Shown: positions 11,613 to 22,281 of the stretch, piece by piece | Layout: every line of letters starts with the position of its first letter | Position numbering within the stretch: the first letter of the stretch is position 1 | From: Narthecium ossifragum | Lineage: Eukaryota > Streptophyta > Magnoliopsida > Dioscoreales > Nartheciaceae | Reading direction: 5' to 3' | Length of the DNA: 64,000 nt | Assembly (NCBI GenBank): GCA_963920575.1 | Contig: OY986966.1 | Location: 11,324,048-11,388,047, forward strand | The notes under the pieces: generated by a model | Told to the model about the DNA's origin: nothing | The model's input: only the letters and a program-made list of their open reading frames with translations | The model's database searches: none | Position numbers and translations under genes: made by a program

Positions 11613-13242
11613 CATACGAAAGATGCTTATGTAAACTTAATTGTATCTACAAACAGAAAAATGTTTATGTCAACCTAATCATCCTTATATAGCAGGATGG
11701 TTAAGAAGTGTATTTTTTTTTGTCCCAATGACATCCTATGTAGCAGGGTTTATCTTATGTGACTGCTGATGTGGAGGGGTAGTGGAGGAAGGGGGAGTTA
11801 GGGGGGTTAGTGGGGAGTTGTGAGGGGAGATGGTGGTTACCCTGCCAAGTGGCAGGGGACCCCACTAGTTGTATATATTACACCTATACAAAACTAACGC
11901 ATACCACTGTCATAGTGAGGAATCTGTCAAGCAGTAGATTAGAAGAAGCATGCTATAGACAAATAAAGAATGGAAAAAAAAGACAATCAATCTACCACTT
12001 ACAAAAATCACTGTCCAATATGGCATTGTAGTTGTTAGTGCTTAAACTTAAGAGCACTCAAGCACCAATTGATGGAACAGCCATGCGGGCCACACAGTCC
12101 TTATTTTAACATTTTAAGAACTAAAAGATGCAAATATGGAAAGACAAAATCGAGACCTAGTTTTACAGAGGCACAATTAGTTTCATTAAGGCCCACTGAG
12201 GCTACTATATCATGCACCAAAATTTAAATCGACCAACTCAGAAGTACATGATTTGCCAGATGAATCTCAAACTGAAACTTTAATTAAACCAATCGCAATG
12301 AAGAGCCATCTATGACTAACATCATAAACAATAGAAACTTCACACAGAATCGTAAGAGTCAAATGCTGCATTAGCGCAATTGTTTAGGCCATCTCCAGTG
12401 AAATATACAGCGTATCTTGATCCAACGGAATTCCAATATCCACATAACAGCTCAAAAATAAAATTTTCAAAGTTTTCTTTAAGAGAAATCAGGTATATAA
12501 AATGAAATATATACACATAAGTTAAATCTCAACAACATAAAAGCTTAAAAAGTTAACACAAGCAATAGAGTAATGCAACCACGACTACAAGATGCAGTTA
12601 CCCAAGCGATCGACCAGGAGGTACCATCTGCGCATTAAAACATCAAAACTCAATAAACATATCACTAAATTCATTACCTAGTGCAGCAAGAACGTGGCCA
12701 CGACACAATCACGAAGAGGCGCCAAATCCAACGAACCAAACAACTGCAGAAGAAAATCCAACAGCTTCTCCACTCTGATTTTCCGAAAAGTTACCCGCAA
12801 AACCCTAAATCGAACCCGGATCGATCAAACAGGAACACTCACTAGACGAGATCAAAAGCCCTAAAACAAACGGTCCGCCATCTTCCCTACTCCTACCGTC
12901 AGCTAAGATTACCACGCCGGTTCCATTTCTCAAGCTGTTTCAGACGGTGAGAGCAAGATCCGCCATGAAGAGAGGTCGCCGATGAGTTCGTCGCCGCGCG
13001 CCTGTGGAGGAACTCTCCGAGCACCGAAGGCATCGTCGTCGATGCACTTCGAGCCGAAACCCCGTGTAGAGATCCAACGATCCTTCCTCTTCTCACGCTC
13101 CTCCGATCGGCATCAACCCATCAAACAATGGAAGGATTGGAGCTGGGAGATTGAGAGAGGAGACCTCTCTGGAGACTTCCTTAGAGACGCCTTTCTTGGA
13201 AGAAGAAGATAGGGATCAAAGTGGATGCCAGGCCCAAGGGGT

Positions 13243-13250
13243 CTTATATA
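13243..13250 (-). promoter_or_regulatory. TATA box of the host gene
   Basis: On the minus strand the sequence reads CTATATAAGAC. A canonical plant TATA box here predicts transcription starting about 30 nt downstream, near 13215, at the edge of the G+C-rich first leader exon. Confidence 0.65.
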
Positions 13251-13302
13251 GAGGGCCACCGGGTCAGCCGGTCAAGGACTGCCTAAGTGACGGGGAGAGA
13301 GC

Positions 13303-13408
13303 CACGTGATAACTGACACGTGGAGGATGGGACCCGATCTTTTGGCGCATCCAAAGCGGAGGATGGAACAGCGAGTGATCAACATGGCAAATCGTGTGGA
13401 AACACGTG
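13303..13408. promoter_or_regulatory. Cluster of three G-box / ABRE elements
   Basis: CACGTG occurs at 13303-13308, 13317-13322 and 13403-13408. The first two form the symmetric arrangement CCACGTG-N8-CACGTGG. They lie about 55-160 bp upstream of the TATA box. G-boxes bind bZIP and bHLH factors, and paired ACGT cores next to GG are the typical abscisic-acid response element layout. Hormone or light regulation is inferred from the motifs only. Confidence 0.55.
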
Positions 13409-13449
13409 TCAGATGTGAAGGTGGACCCCGCTAATGTTTGACACGTCAT

Positions 13450-13934
13450 ACGGTTTTCATATAGAGCGAGTGAGGCATTAGAACGCTTGCCGACGAGAAG
13501 TGGCCCGTGTGGGTGGGTAAATAGGGACGTCGATGTGACTATAAGATATTTTGGACTCGATCCAATCTAATTTATTGGGACAAGCTCTTCTGATACGAGC
13601 GATTAGAGAGAACCCAATTGTCAAGTTAGTGACATGATCCAATGGTGGAAATTTGAAATACTGACTTAAATTTTCGACCTGTGATGGCGGACGTTGCTTG
13701 TGTCCATACGAAACTTTTGATTTTAATTGTGTTTCGGCGAAGTGTTAAACGGGATGCATGTTTGCATTATTAAAAGATTATAACCACGTAAGCTGTGCAT
13801 CGGCATGATGGCTGGGTTTTGTTTCTATTATAGGATGATTAGCAAAACCAAAATAGTCGGTGTATAACTTTAGCCCCGTTTGGTTCGGGTTACGGAGAAT
13901 ATGGTTAACGGGTTGGGTTCGGGGGCTGCGGTGC
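13450..13934. other. Upstream intergenic flank
   Basis: No coding frame is visible. A MITE-like end, GCCCCGTTTGGTTCGGG, lies near 13873; I did not find its partner. The right part of this flank is the target of the palindromic element that starts at 13935. Confidence 0.4.
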
Positions 13935-14658
13935 GATTTTTTTGTCAAAATAGACCCCCAATGTCCTTATTTGACAGATTCAGACCCCCTCCACTGATTG
14001 TTTACAACATAAGACCCCAAAGTATATAAATCCCTAAACTACCTCTCCCTTCACATGTCATGGATGGCCATCCGTCTCTCCTCATCATTGACGTATTTAA
14101 TGCATAGGTTTAATATAAAAAAAACCTCCCGTCGCATTAAATGCGACGGGATGTGTCTTCTTGTTCCTTCTTCCCAAGCCTGGTCCTCCCTCCCGCCATC
14201 TTCTACTCTCCCTCTCCATTGCCTTCTCTTCTCTTCTCCATTTCCAATTTCTCCATTATTCTTTCATGACTCATCCATTTCCACTGCCTCATCTCCTCCC
14301 TTTCCACTGCCTACTCTTCTCTTCTCCCTTATTCATTCATCTATCCTCTCTATCAACAGCCTCCTCTTTTCTACCTTCGATCGTCGTAGTTTTCTTCGCC
14401 AAAATAGTTCACCGGAGAGAGCTCTCCACACATGCAAGGCGATGAGAAGCGTTCCGCTGCATTGCCACTTCAACGGACGGGTTATAAATCATGAACGCGA
14501 TGCTGCCACTTCAATCCGATGTACATGTACGTCATGTAGCTGTGTCCGGTACATCACCAGCTCCGTCCGCTGCATGATGTTGGTCTATCTTGTTTGCATT
14601 GTATACTGCAGTGTAATACACACCTCTTGGTGCAATGTAAAAAGCAGTCATTTTGGCG

Positions 14659-15066
14659 CTACACGTGTATTTGTTATACCGATACGTGTATTGTTTGAAA
14701 ACGCGTGTTACAAAAGAAAGGTGTAACTCTATGATGGAAGCACGGGTTTAATGTTTAGATGCGTGTGTGTGAAATTCTACATACGTGTATTTGTTACAAC
14801 GATACGTGTATGTTTTATAATGGTACGTGTATGTTTTGAAAACGTGTGTTTCAAAAGAGTGTGTACCTCTATGATGGAAGCACGGGTATAATTTTTAGAT
14901 GCGTGTGTGTGAAATTCTACATACGTGTATTTATTACAACGATACGTGTATGTTTTATAACGGTACGTGTATGTTTTGAAAACGTGTGTTTCAAAAGAGT
15001 GTGCAACTCTATGATGGAAGCACGGGTATAATTTTTAGATGCGTGTGTGTGAAATTCTACATACGT
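14659..15066 (+). repeat. Tandem repeat, period about 137 bp, left arm
   Basis: About three copies of a unit built around ATACGTGTAT, GTACGTGTATG and GATGGAAGCACGGG repeat in the left arm of the palindromic element. The mirror array lies at about 15740-16150 in the right arm. The unit is rich in TACGTGTA words, which are themselves near-palindromic. Confidence 0.75.
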
Positions 15067-15739
15067 GTCTCCACTTCCAAACACGCGTATTGATGAATGT
15101 GTACGAGGTTTGTTACATACCACCCAAATAACTTAACATCAACGCAAACAGTTTGTTACATACCACCCAAACAACTTAACATCAAGGCAAACAGTATGAT
15201 ACATCAACTAAACTACTACTTCTTCTTTGCGGCTCGTGTTGGAGCAACCTTTCTTTTATCCCCACCGTGTTTCCTCGTAGTTTCCCCATGAGCTGGCTCG
15301 GTGGGCAATTCCGCTTCAGTAGGTATCGGGAGGAGCTATGCTCGGCGGGAGGGAGGAAGAGGCTTCGGCCACCGTGTTAAGTTGTTTGTGTGGTATCCCC
15401 GCCGAAGCCTCTTCCTCCCTCCCGTGGGGCATGGCTCCTCCCGATACCTACTGAAGCGGAAATGCCCACCAAGCCAGCTCATGGGGAAACTGCGAGGAAA
15501 CACGGCGGGGATAAAAGAAAGGTTGCTCCAACACGAGTCACAAAGAAGAAGTAGTTTAGTTGATGTAACATATTATTTGCCTTGATGTTAAGTTGTTTGG
15601 GTGGTATGTAACAAACTGTTTGCCTTGATATTAAGTTGTTTGGGTGGTATGTAACAAACTATTTGCGTTGATGTTAAGTTGTTTGGGTGGTATGTAACAA
15701 ACCTTGTACACATTCATCAATACGCGTGCTTGGAAGTGA

Positions 15740-16150
15740 AGACACGTTTGTAGAATTTCACACACACGAATCTAAAAATTATACCCGTGCTTCCATCATA
15801 GAGTTACACACTCTTTTGAAACACACGTTTTTAAAACATATATGTACCGTTATAAAACATACACGTATCGTTGTAACAAATACACGTATGTAGAATTTCA
15901 CACACACGCATCTAAAAATTATACCCGTGCTTCCATCATAGAGTTACACACTCTTTTGAAACACACGTTTTCAAAATATACACGTACCGTTATAAAACAT
16001 ACACGTATCATTGTAACAAATACACGTATGTAGAATTTCACACACACGCATCTAAACATTATCCCGTGCTTCCATCATAGAGTTACACCTTTCTTTTGTA
16101 ACACGCGTTTTCAAACAATACACGTATCGGTATAACAAATACACGTGTAG
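15740..16150 (-). repeat. Mirror tandem repeat, right arm
   Basis: This is the reverse-complement counterpart of the array at 14659-15066, with the same period of about 137 bp and only scattered substitutions. Retention of matching arrays in both arms suggests that the arms arose by one copying event or are kept alike by conversion. Confidence 0.75.
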
Positions 16151-17102
16151 AGCCAAAATGACTGTTTTTTACATTGCACCAAGAGGTGTACTACACTGCA
16201 GTATACAATGCAAACAAGATAGACCAACATCATGCAGCGGACGGAGCTGGTGATGTACCGGACACAGCTACATGACGTACATGTGCATCGGATTGAAGTG
16301 GCAGCATCGCGTTCATGATTTATAACCCGTCCGTTGAAGTGGCAATGCAGCGGAACGCTTCTCATCGCCTTGCATGTGCGGAGAGCTCTCTCCGGTGAAC
16401 TATTTTGGCGAAGAAAACTGCGACGATCGAAGGTAGAAAAGAGGAGGCAGTTGATAGAGAGGAGAAATGAATGAATAAAGGAGAAGAGAAGAGTAGGCAG
16501 TGGAAAGGGAGGAGATGAGGCAGTGGAAATGGATGAGTCATGAAAGAATAAGGGAGAAACTTGAAATGGAGAAGAGAAGAGAAGGCAATGGAGAGGGAGA
16601 GTAGAAGATGGCGGGAGGGAGGACCAGGCTTGGGAAGAAGGAACAAGAAGATACATCCCGTCGCATTTAATGCGACGGGATGTTTTTTTTTTTTAAACCT
16701 ATGCATTAAATACGGCAATGATGAGGAGAGACGGATGGCCATCCATGACATGTGAAGGGAGGGGTAGTTTAGGGATTTATATACTTTGGGGTCGTATGTT
16801 GCAAACAATCAGTGGAGGGGTCTGAATCTGCCAAATATGGACATTGGGGGTCCATTTTGACAAAAAAATTCCCTACAGTGCCTTAATTACTGCAGACTCT
16901 GCAATGGTTAAATCTGAATCGCATATCTGAAATTTATTCAGATCAAAGGTTGAGATTGGAAGGAGAAAAGTCTGCGACTGCTCTCAGTCAACCTCCCACT
17001 CCTAAGCTCCCCTTCGCCACCTCTAATGCTCTTCCCTAAGCCCGATGCTCCCTCGGCCTCTCGCACGAGATCTGAGATCTCTCACTGCCAATTCACGCCT
17101 CC

Positions 17103-17315
17103 ATGATGGCGTCTCCAGTGTCAGCGTTCCCCTACCTCCCGCCTGCCCACCGCCAGCTGATGACCTTCCTTGTCGCTGAACTCGAGTCCCGGCTCGGCCC
17201 TAGCCTTCTCCCCTTCGCCTTCCATATCGAGCCTGGCACCTCCCTCGGCGCCCTCGACATCCGATCCCGTGCTCCCAGCTCCTCAGTATCATTTCCTTTT
17301 CATCTCCAAGTCTAA
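17103..17315 (+). pseudogene. RCCR (red chlorophyll catabolite reductase) exon fragment, left
   Basis: The open frame contains FPYLPPAHRQLM, ELESRLGPSLLP and GALDIRS, which match the N-terminal half of plant red chlorophyll catabolite reductase, the chloroplast enzyme that reduces red chlorophyll catabolite during leaf senescence. Only about 65 residues are present, and the rest of the enzyme is missing. Compared with the inverted copy at 18085-18301, this one has lost about 27 bp around LLPF. The plus-strand frame stops just before the XTH fragment. It is a captured gene fragment, not a working gene. Confidence 0.7.
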
Positions 17316-17345
17316 TTAACAATGATATGTCTGATTTCACGTAGT

Positions 17346-18071
17346 TTACATGATCCGATCATGACTCCTAAGGATGGAGTAACGGTGGTGCTCTTGAGTT
17401 GGATCCAACCAGAGCCCATACCTCTCTTCTCTCCCAACGCCAGTGCTTCCATTGCCATACACGTTGGTATGGACCCTCCACTCCCCGCCTCTTATGTTTC
17501 CCAAGAACTCAAAGTCCAGTTCATCGTGGTTCTTCTCAAACACATCCCCGTTCAACATCTTGATATCAACATTGCCAACAACGTCAATCAAATCATATGA
17601 GTATAGAGTTAGGAATTTCCAGATTACAACCTAGAGCATCCATCTAAAAACTGAAAGAAAACAAGATATAGAAGAGGATTGAGCCATGGGAAGAGACAGA
17701 CATAGAATGCAACGACGACGCCGGCGGTGTAATCGGAAGGAAGCTTGATGGAAGCACTAAAGAAGCCATGAAGGTATCGTTCCTGGGACGCAAAGCCAGC
17801 ACCTGTGTAGTAACAGTATCTCATAAAAAAAAACTCCATTAGACATAGAAAACCCATGCAGAGCAATGCAAAAACAGAGAGGCGTGGCATGCATGGACCA
17901 AGCAGTCCTCTCATCCAGAGCTATGTGAACAGTCTTGCCATCACACAAGAGCATGAGATTGCGATCTCCGAAGATCTGGGTGAACCCCTCTTCAAAGGAC
18001 AATACTGGGAGGTCTTGGAGAGCAGTAGGGAACCCATGACAGAGGAGGAACAGAGGGAAGGAAGTGGCCAA
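17346..18071 (-). pseudogene. XTH gene fragment (xyloglucan endotransglucosylase/hydrolase)
   Basis: On the minus strand three exons of a GH16 XTH gene can be read with their introns. Exon 1 (18071 to about 17915) holds a signal-peptide-like start and FEEGFTQIFGDRNL; its donor is damaged (GT is now CT). Exon 2 (17802-17702) has proper AG and GT borders and contains FFSASIKLPSDYTAGVVVAFY. Exon 3 (17558-17346) carries the catalytic motif HDELDFEFLG intact, and NVYGNGST. It stops before the acceptor-binding and C-terminal domains. The family remodels cell-wall xyloglucan. Because introns are present, the copy was captured as DNA, not through mRNA. Truncation and the broken donor make it a pseudogene. 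Confidence 0.8.
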
Positions 18072-18084
18072 GAAGAAGAGAAAC

Positions 18085-18301
18085 CGAGGAGCTGGGAGAT
18101 GAAAAGGGAATTATACCAAGGAGCTGGGAGCTCCGGATCAGATGTCGAGGGCGCCGAGGGAGGTGCTAGGCTCGTTCCGGAAGGCGAGGACGTCAGGGGA
18201 GACGGTGGAGGGGAGAAGGGTAGGGCCGAGCCGGGACTCGAGTTCAGCGACAAGGAAGGTCATCAGCTGGCGGTGGGCAGGCGGGAGGTAGGGGAACGCT
18301 T
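18085..18301 (-). pseudogene. RCCR exon fragment, right (inverted copy)
   Basis: This is the reverse-complement partner of 17122-17310. It retains the segment lost in the left copy (about VSPDVLAFRNEP), so it is the more complete version. With the left copy it forms a pair of inverted arms around the XTH fragment. Flanking sequence beyond 18301 is not shared with the left side, so I could not find simple terminal inverted repeats outside the gene fragments. Confidence 0.7.
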
Positions 18302-18344
18302 GCGTCACGTACATGTGGACTCAAACATCCGGAGAGTAATATAG

Positions 18345-19072
18345 CCGTGTGCGATTAGATGCATACCATCTCCAATTAGAACCTCGTCAACTCGTATCGC
18401 ACTTGATTACTCCAAACACTAGAACACATTGGTGATAAAGAGACAAATCAACTTTATTAAGCACAATGGAGAGAGAACAAAGCTCTATCCAAATTTTAGA
18501 TCCAAGATCCAAGGGCGGAGAAGTAAGAATGTTGACATAAATGGAAAACATAAGGGCTAATCAAAACATGCCATGTAGTATGGGCCTACACTAGTAGTTT
18601 ATATATGATAGAGAGAGATTCATTTGATCCATAAATCACCTCGATTATGCCCTTCCATCACCTATGCTTTAATGGTAAGTGATCCATAATTTGTGCAATT
18701 AGTTCTCGGTTTGCAACCCCCCAAGACAGGTTAAAAGTCTCACCTATTCAGAAAAAGAAAACAAAAACATTCCAACTCTACTAGCTCCGTCTATCACCAA
18801 TAATATAATCTATCTCAAAAATGTAATTCCATAATCCTTTTATTATCCTCAAATTTGGAAAATATGATAAAAAAATCACCCTAAAAATTTCTTATCTCTA
18901 AACACATTGCCTAAAACCAATGAAGTTGCGAGGAGGTGATTTTCATGTTTATTCCGGAACGATCTCACCAAAGTCCTAGCATTTGGGTGGAAACGATCTC
19001 ACTAAACTCGGTGATTTTCGTGTTTATTCCGAGAGCTATAGTGGGAAGGCTGATGAAGTTGCGAGGAGGTGC
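18345..19072. other. Gene-free spacer
   Basis: I see no supported gene. A duplicated phrase (gatctcac followed by cggtgattttcrtgtttattccg, GAAGTTGCGAGGAGGTG) occurs at about 18920-18965 and 19000-19070, suggesting a local duplication of about 120 bp next to the hAT-like element. Confidence 0.4.
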
Positions 19073-19279
19073 TAGGGGTGGCAATTCGGGTTCGCGGGTC
19101 GGGTTCGGGTCGGGTCATACACTGACCCGTTTATTAAATACCAAACCCGAACCCGACGGGTCAGGTTTATAAAACCCAAACCCGACCCATTTATAAACGG
19201 GTCAACCCGACCCGACCTGTCTAACCCGCTTATGAAATGGGTCGGATCGGGTTCGGGTTGACCCGCCACGGCCCAGGAG

Positions 19280-19750
19280 GGAGAGGCGGCGCCGGCAGCC
19301 GGATCTTGCCGGATCTGGCCGGATCTGGCCGGATCTGGCCGGATCTTGCATGATCTGGCCGGATCTGAGTGAAGGACGGGCGGATCTGAGTCGTGGACGG
19401 CCGGCAGAGTCATGGACGGGCGGATCTGAGTCAAGGACGGGCGGATCTGAGTCGTGGACGGCCGGCTGTGTCATGGACGGGCGGATCTGAGCCGTGGATG
19501 ACCGGCTGAGTCGTGGACGGGCGGATCTGAGTCGTGGACGGCCGGATCTGGCCGGATCTGAGTCGTGGACGGCCGGATCTGGCCGGATCTGAGTCGTGGA
19601 CGGCGGATCTGGTCGGATCTGAGTCATGGACGCCCGGATCTGGCCGGATCTGAGTCGTGGACGGCGGATCTGGCCGGATCTGAGTTGTGGACGACCGGAT
19701 CTGGCCGGATCTGAGTCGTGGACGGCGGATCTGGGCGGATCTGAGTCGTT
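19280..19750. repeat. Minisatellite, about 21-35 bp units
   Basis: Words of the form GGATCTGAGTCGTGGACGG and GGCCGGATCTGGCCGGATCTG repeat many times with variable spacing. It is part of the hAT-like element at 19073-20760. Confidence 0.8.
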
Positions 19751-20430
19751 GAGGACGAGGGGGCCGCGCCGCCGTGGAGGACGAGGGGGGCCACGCCGCT
19801 GCTGGTTGGAGAGGAGAAGGTGGAGGAAGTAGGAGGTGGCGGGTGGGTTAGGATGGCCGGGGAAGAAGAGAGGGAGGAGAGGAAGAGAGGGGCGGTCGGG
19901 GAGGAGAGGAAGAGAGGGTTGGGACTTGGGAGAGGAGGAGAACAGAGGGACGATCGGTGGCTTCGTGATCTGAGTCGTGGAGGACGAGGGGGCCGCGCCG
20001 CCGTGGAGGACGAGGGGGCCGCGTCGCTGCTGGTTGGAGAGGAGAAGGTGGAGGAAGTAGGAGGTGGCGGGTGGGTTAGGATGGCCGGGGAAGAAGAGAG
20101 GGAGGAGAGGAAGAGAGGGGCGATCGGGGAGGAGAGGAAGAGAGGGTTGGGACTTGGGAGAGGAGGAGAACAGAGGGGCGGTCGGTGGCTTCGTGATCTG
20201 AGTCGTGGAGGACGAGGGGGCCGCGCCGCCGTGGTGGACGAGGGGGCCGCGCCGCTGCTGGTTGGAGAGGAGAAGGTGGAGGAAGTAGGAGGTGGCGGGT
20301 GCGTTAGGATGGCCGGGGAAGAAGAGAGGGAGGAGAGGAAGAGAGGGGCGGCTGGGGAGGAGAGGAAGAGAGGGTTGGGACTTGGGAGAGGAGGAGAACA
20401 GAGGGGCGGTGGGTTAGGATGGTCGGGGAG
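19745..20430. repeat. Three tandem copies of a 228-229 bp unit
   Basis: GCTGGTTGGAGAGGAGAAGG recurs at 19801, 20029 and 20258. The units are nearly identical and purine-rich on the plus strand. They create long but spurious open frames on both strands. Confidence 0.85.
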
Positions 20431-21109
20431 AAGGAGGAGAGGAAGAGGGTTGGGAGAGGAGGAAGAGGGTCGGGAGAGGAGGAGAAGAAGAGAGGCTGAG
20501 ATCACCAGAGAGAGGGTGAGGCTGAGCCGCTGAGATCAGCATCAGCTGAGAGAGGGTTTTGATTTTTTAATTTTATTTATTTTTAAATGGGTAAACGGGT
20601 TGACCCGCCTAACCCGCGGGTCAACCCGACCCGACCCGTTTATAAACAGGTCATAAACGGGTCGACCCGTTTATGACCCGAACCCGTTTATGTCAAACCC
20701 AAACCCGTTTAACTCGGGTCGGGTTGGGTTCACGGGTCATGACCCGGATTGCCACCCCTAAGCATATGGTTGAATGGCTCTAGTTTTGCCTAATCCATTA
20801 CATGTGAGGACCCGTTCTTCTAGTTTGGCTCGACCACGTAGGTTGGGGGGTTGTGTCCTATTGGTCTATTTCCACGTCGGATGCAATCGGTCGATCACAT
20901 TATTGTTTTTAGACTCTAAGGACAATTTGGTAAAATTACGTCTTGTTGATCAGTTTCACATCCGTGTAGTGCACACATGATTTTAGATTGAGACATGTGA
21001 TTAATTAAACCCTTAGGTGCGCTCTCAATCGAAATATCAGAGCTCGATTGGAAAAGATCAAAACGGACGGTCGAGATCAATTCCAGTTCTCTGTAAATAC
21101 CCCCTCTCC

Positions 21110-21148
21110 TTCTCTCTCTTCTTTTCTCTCTCTCTCTCTCTCTCTCTT
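21110..21148. repeat. CT microsatellite
   Basis: A pyrimidine tract with a run of CT dinucleotides lies a little over 300 bp from the start of B1. Similar CT/TTC tracts occupy the same place in the other A and B LTRs (for example 47940, 50520, 51950). Confidence 0.9.
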
Positions 21149-22281
21149 TTGGTTGTGGTTTGGTGCTTGGGTTGTGGATTTGGACATCAAATTGGAGTAG
21201 TAGGACTTGAGGGATCAGTAGGAAAAGTGTCCAACTATTACAGGTAGGTGTTTCTACCCTAATCATGTGATTAGGTTTGTCTAGAACTGATTCTTTGGAT
21301 GATCAGCATAGGAATACATGTTGGAATGTATTGAAAGTTGGTGTTCCATTGTAATTGATGTTTTAGAAATATTTGGATCGTCAGCTTTTACATTTTACTA
21401 GTCGATTTGGTTTCTATCGCTCGTTTTATCAGTTTTTCGGCTGAAACATGCCAAATTTGAAATTTAGCCGTAGGAATCTTGATTTCTTTGTATTGTTGGA
21501 TTCCTAACATTCTCTTCTACCTCCCCTCAAAGTTTGACTGAATTTCGACGAGTTTTGATAGGTTAAATTCTAGAAATTGGATTCGTAGCATACTATTCAC
21601 GGTACTGTTCATTGTACTGTTTACGGCACTATTCTTCAGGCAGTGAAGGTGAGTTTTCATCAAATTTCATGAATTTTTGTGATTCGTTTGGTTTGATTCT
21701 TTCATGATAGATAGATAATGATGTTAGGAAACATGTATGCTATTAACAGCGGATTTTCGAGAGATTTATCGGATGTTTTGAGCGTGATTTAGTCGTAGGT
21801 GTAAATTATGCATCTTTCCTCCAATTATGTAATTCTTGTGATTTGCTTATTTAAAATGGTTAATTATACCTTGTACATGCCCCTTATATATTAGACCCAA
21901 ATGTGGGGTCGAAGCTTATAGATAAAGGATGTTGTTAACCGTAATGTGATAACCCTCGGTAATGTGTAGATTAAATAGGGCGACAGTGTGCCTTTGATTG
22001 CTTAGAATAAATGAGCCGAATGTGTGCCTTGTATGCTTATGCCTATGTGATTACCTGGTTGTTTGTTGAATGGTCCGATATGGTTGCCGGCGTTGCGTCA
22101 AGAGAGATAATTTAGAAATGATACATCATGGATAGATGAACTCATTAATGTGAATCAATGTTTGATTCTAGTGCATTGTTATTATGTTTTATTTCTTGGA
22201 TGTGAGCCATGGGCTCTATTCAGATATACTTCATGTTAGACTGTTTAATTATTGTTATGGCATATAGTGACACATAGACTA

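Larger units (their letters stand above)
6872..13215 (-). other. Long spliced 5' leader of the host gene
   Basis: From a predicted start near 13215 the leader runs on the minus strand through a G+C-rich first exon. A donor CTGCACTAG|GTAATG lies at 12678/12677, and a possible small intron lies within about 12915-12745. The next supported leader exons are 7538-7485 and 6932 onward. The large intron (about 12677-7539) holds the transposon pair at 8913-11612 and otherwise ordinary A+T-rich intron sequence. A minus-strand frame at 8351-8136 has plausible composition but no recognised domain and is left unassigned. A frame in the first exon (13096-12899) begins several times with ATG and could be another uORF. 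Exact exon ends need transcript data. Confidence 0.5.
13935..16872. mobile_element. Giant palindromic MULE-like foldback element (2.94 kb)
   Basis: Two arms of about 1.43-1.47 kb (13935-15367 and 15401-16872) are near-perfect reverse complements around a loop of about 30 bp. The ends read GATTTTTTTGTCAAAAT and its inverted relative ending ATTTTGACAAAAAAATTCC. The flanks CTGCGGTGC (13926-13934) and CTACAGTGC (16873-16881) match at 7 of 9 positions, with both differences G/A. That fits a decayed 9-bp target duplication as made by Mutator-like elements. The open frames in each arm mirror each other (14055-14726 plus, 16656-16111 minus) and are low-complexity, so I do not call them genes. The MULE assignment rests on the duplication length. 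Confidence 0.7.
19073..20760. mobile_element. Non-autonomous hAT-like element with GGGTCGGG-rich ends
   Basis: The ends TAGGGGTGGCAATTCGGG and CCCGGATTGCCACCCCTA are inverted repeats. Inside them both ends are dense with ACCCGACCCG/CGGGTCGGGT, a common design of small hAT-like elements in plants. The interior is two blocks of tandem repeats, and no transposase is present. The 8 bp on each side (GGAGGTGC and AGCATATG) do not match, so a target duplication is lacking or lost. Long open frames here (20505-19624 minus, 19820-20533 plus) are translations of the repeats. Confidence 0.65.

Noticed and set aside
14055..16808. Mirror-image open frames up to 223 codons
   Set aside because: They lie in the arms of the palindrome, are Ser/Pro/Leu-rich and appear in both orientations as a result of the inverted copy.
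17856..18344. 162-codon plus-strand frame
   Set aside because: It is the antisense of the XTH and RCCR fragments.
19624..20533. Long open frames on both strands (293 and 237 codons)
   Set aside because: They are translations of the 228-bp tandem repeats; composition is Pro/Ser or Glu/Gly/Arg and the three units give repeated peptides.
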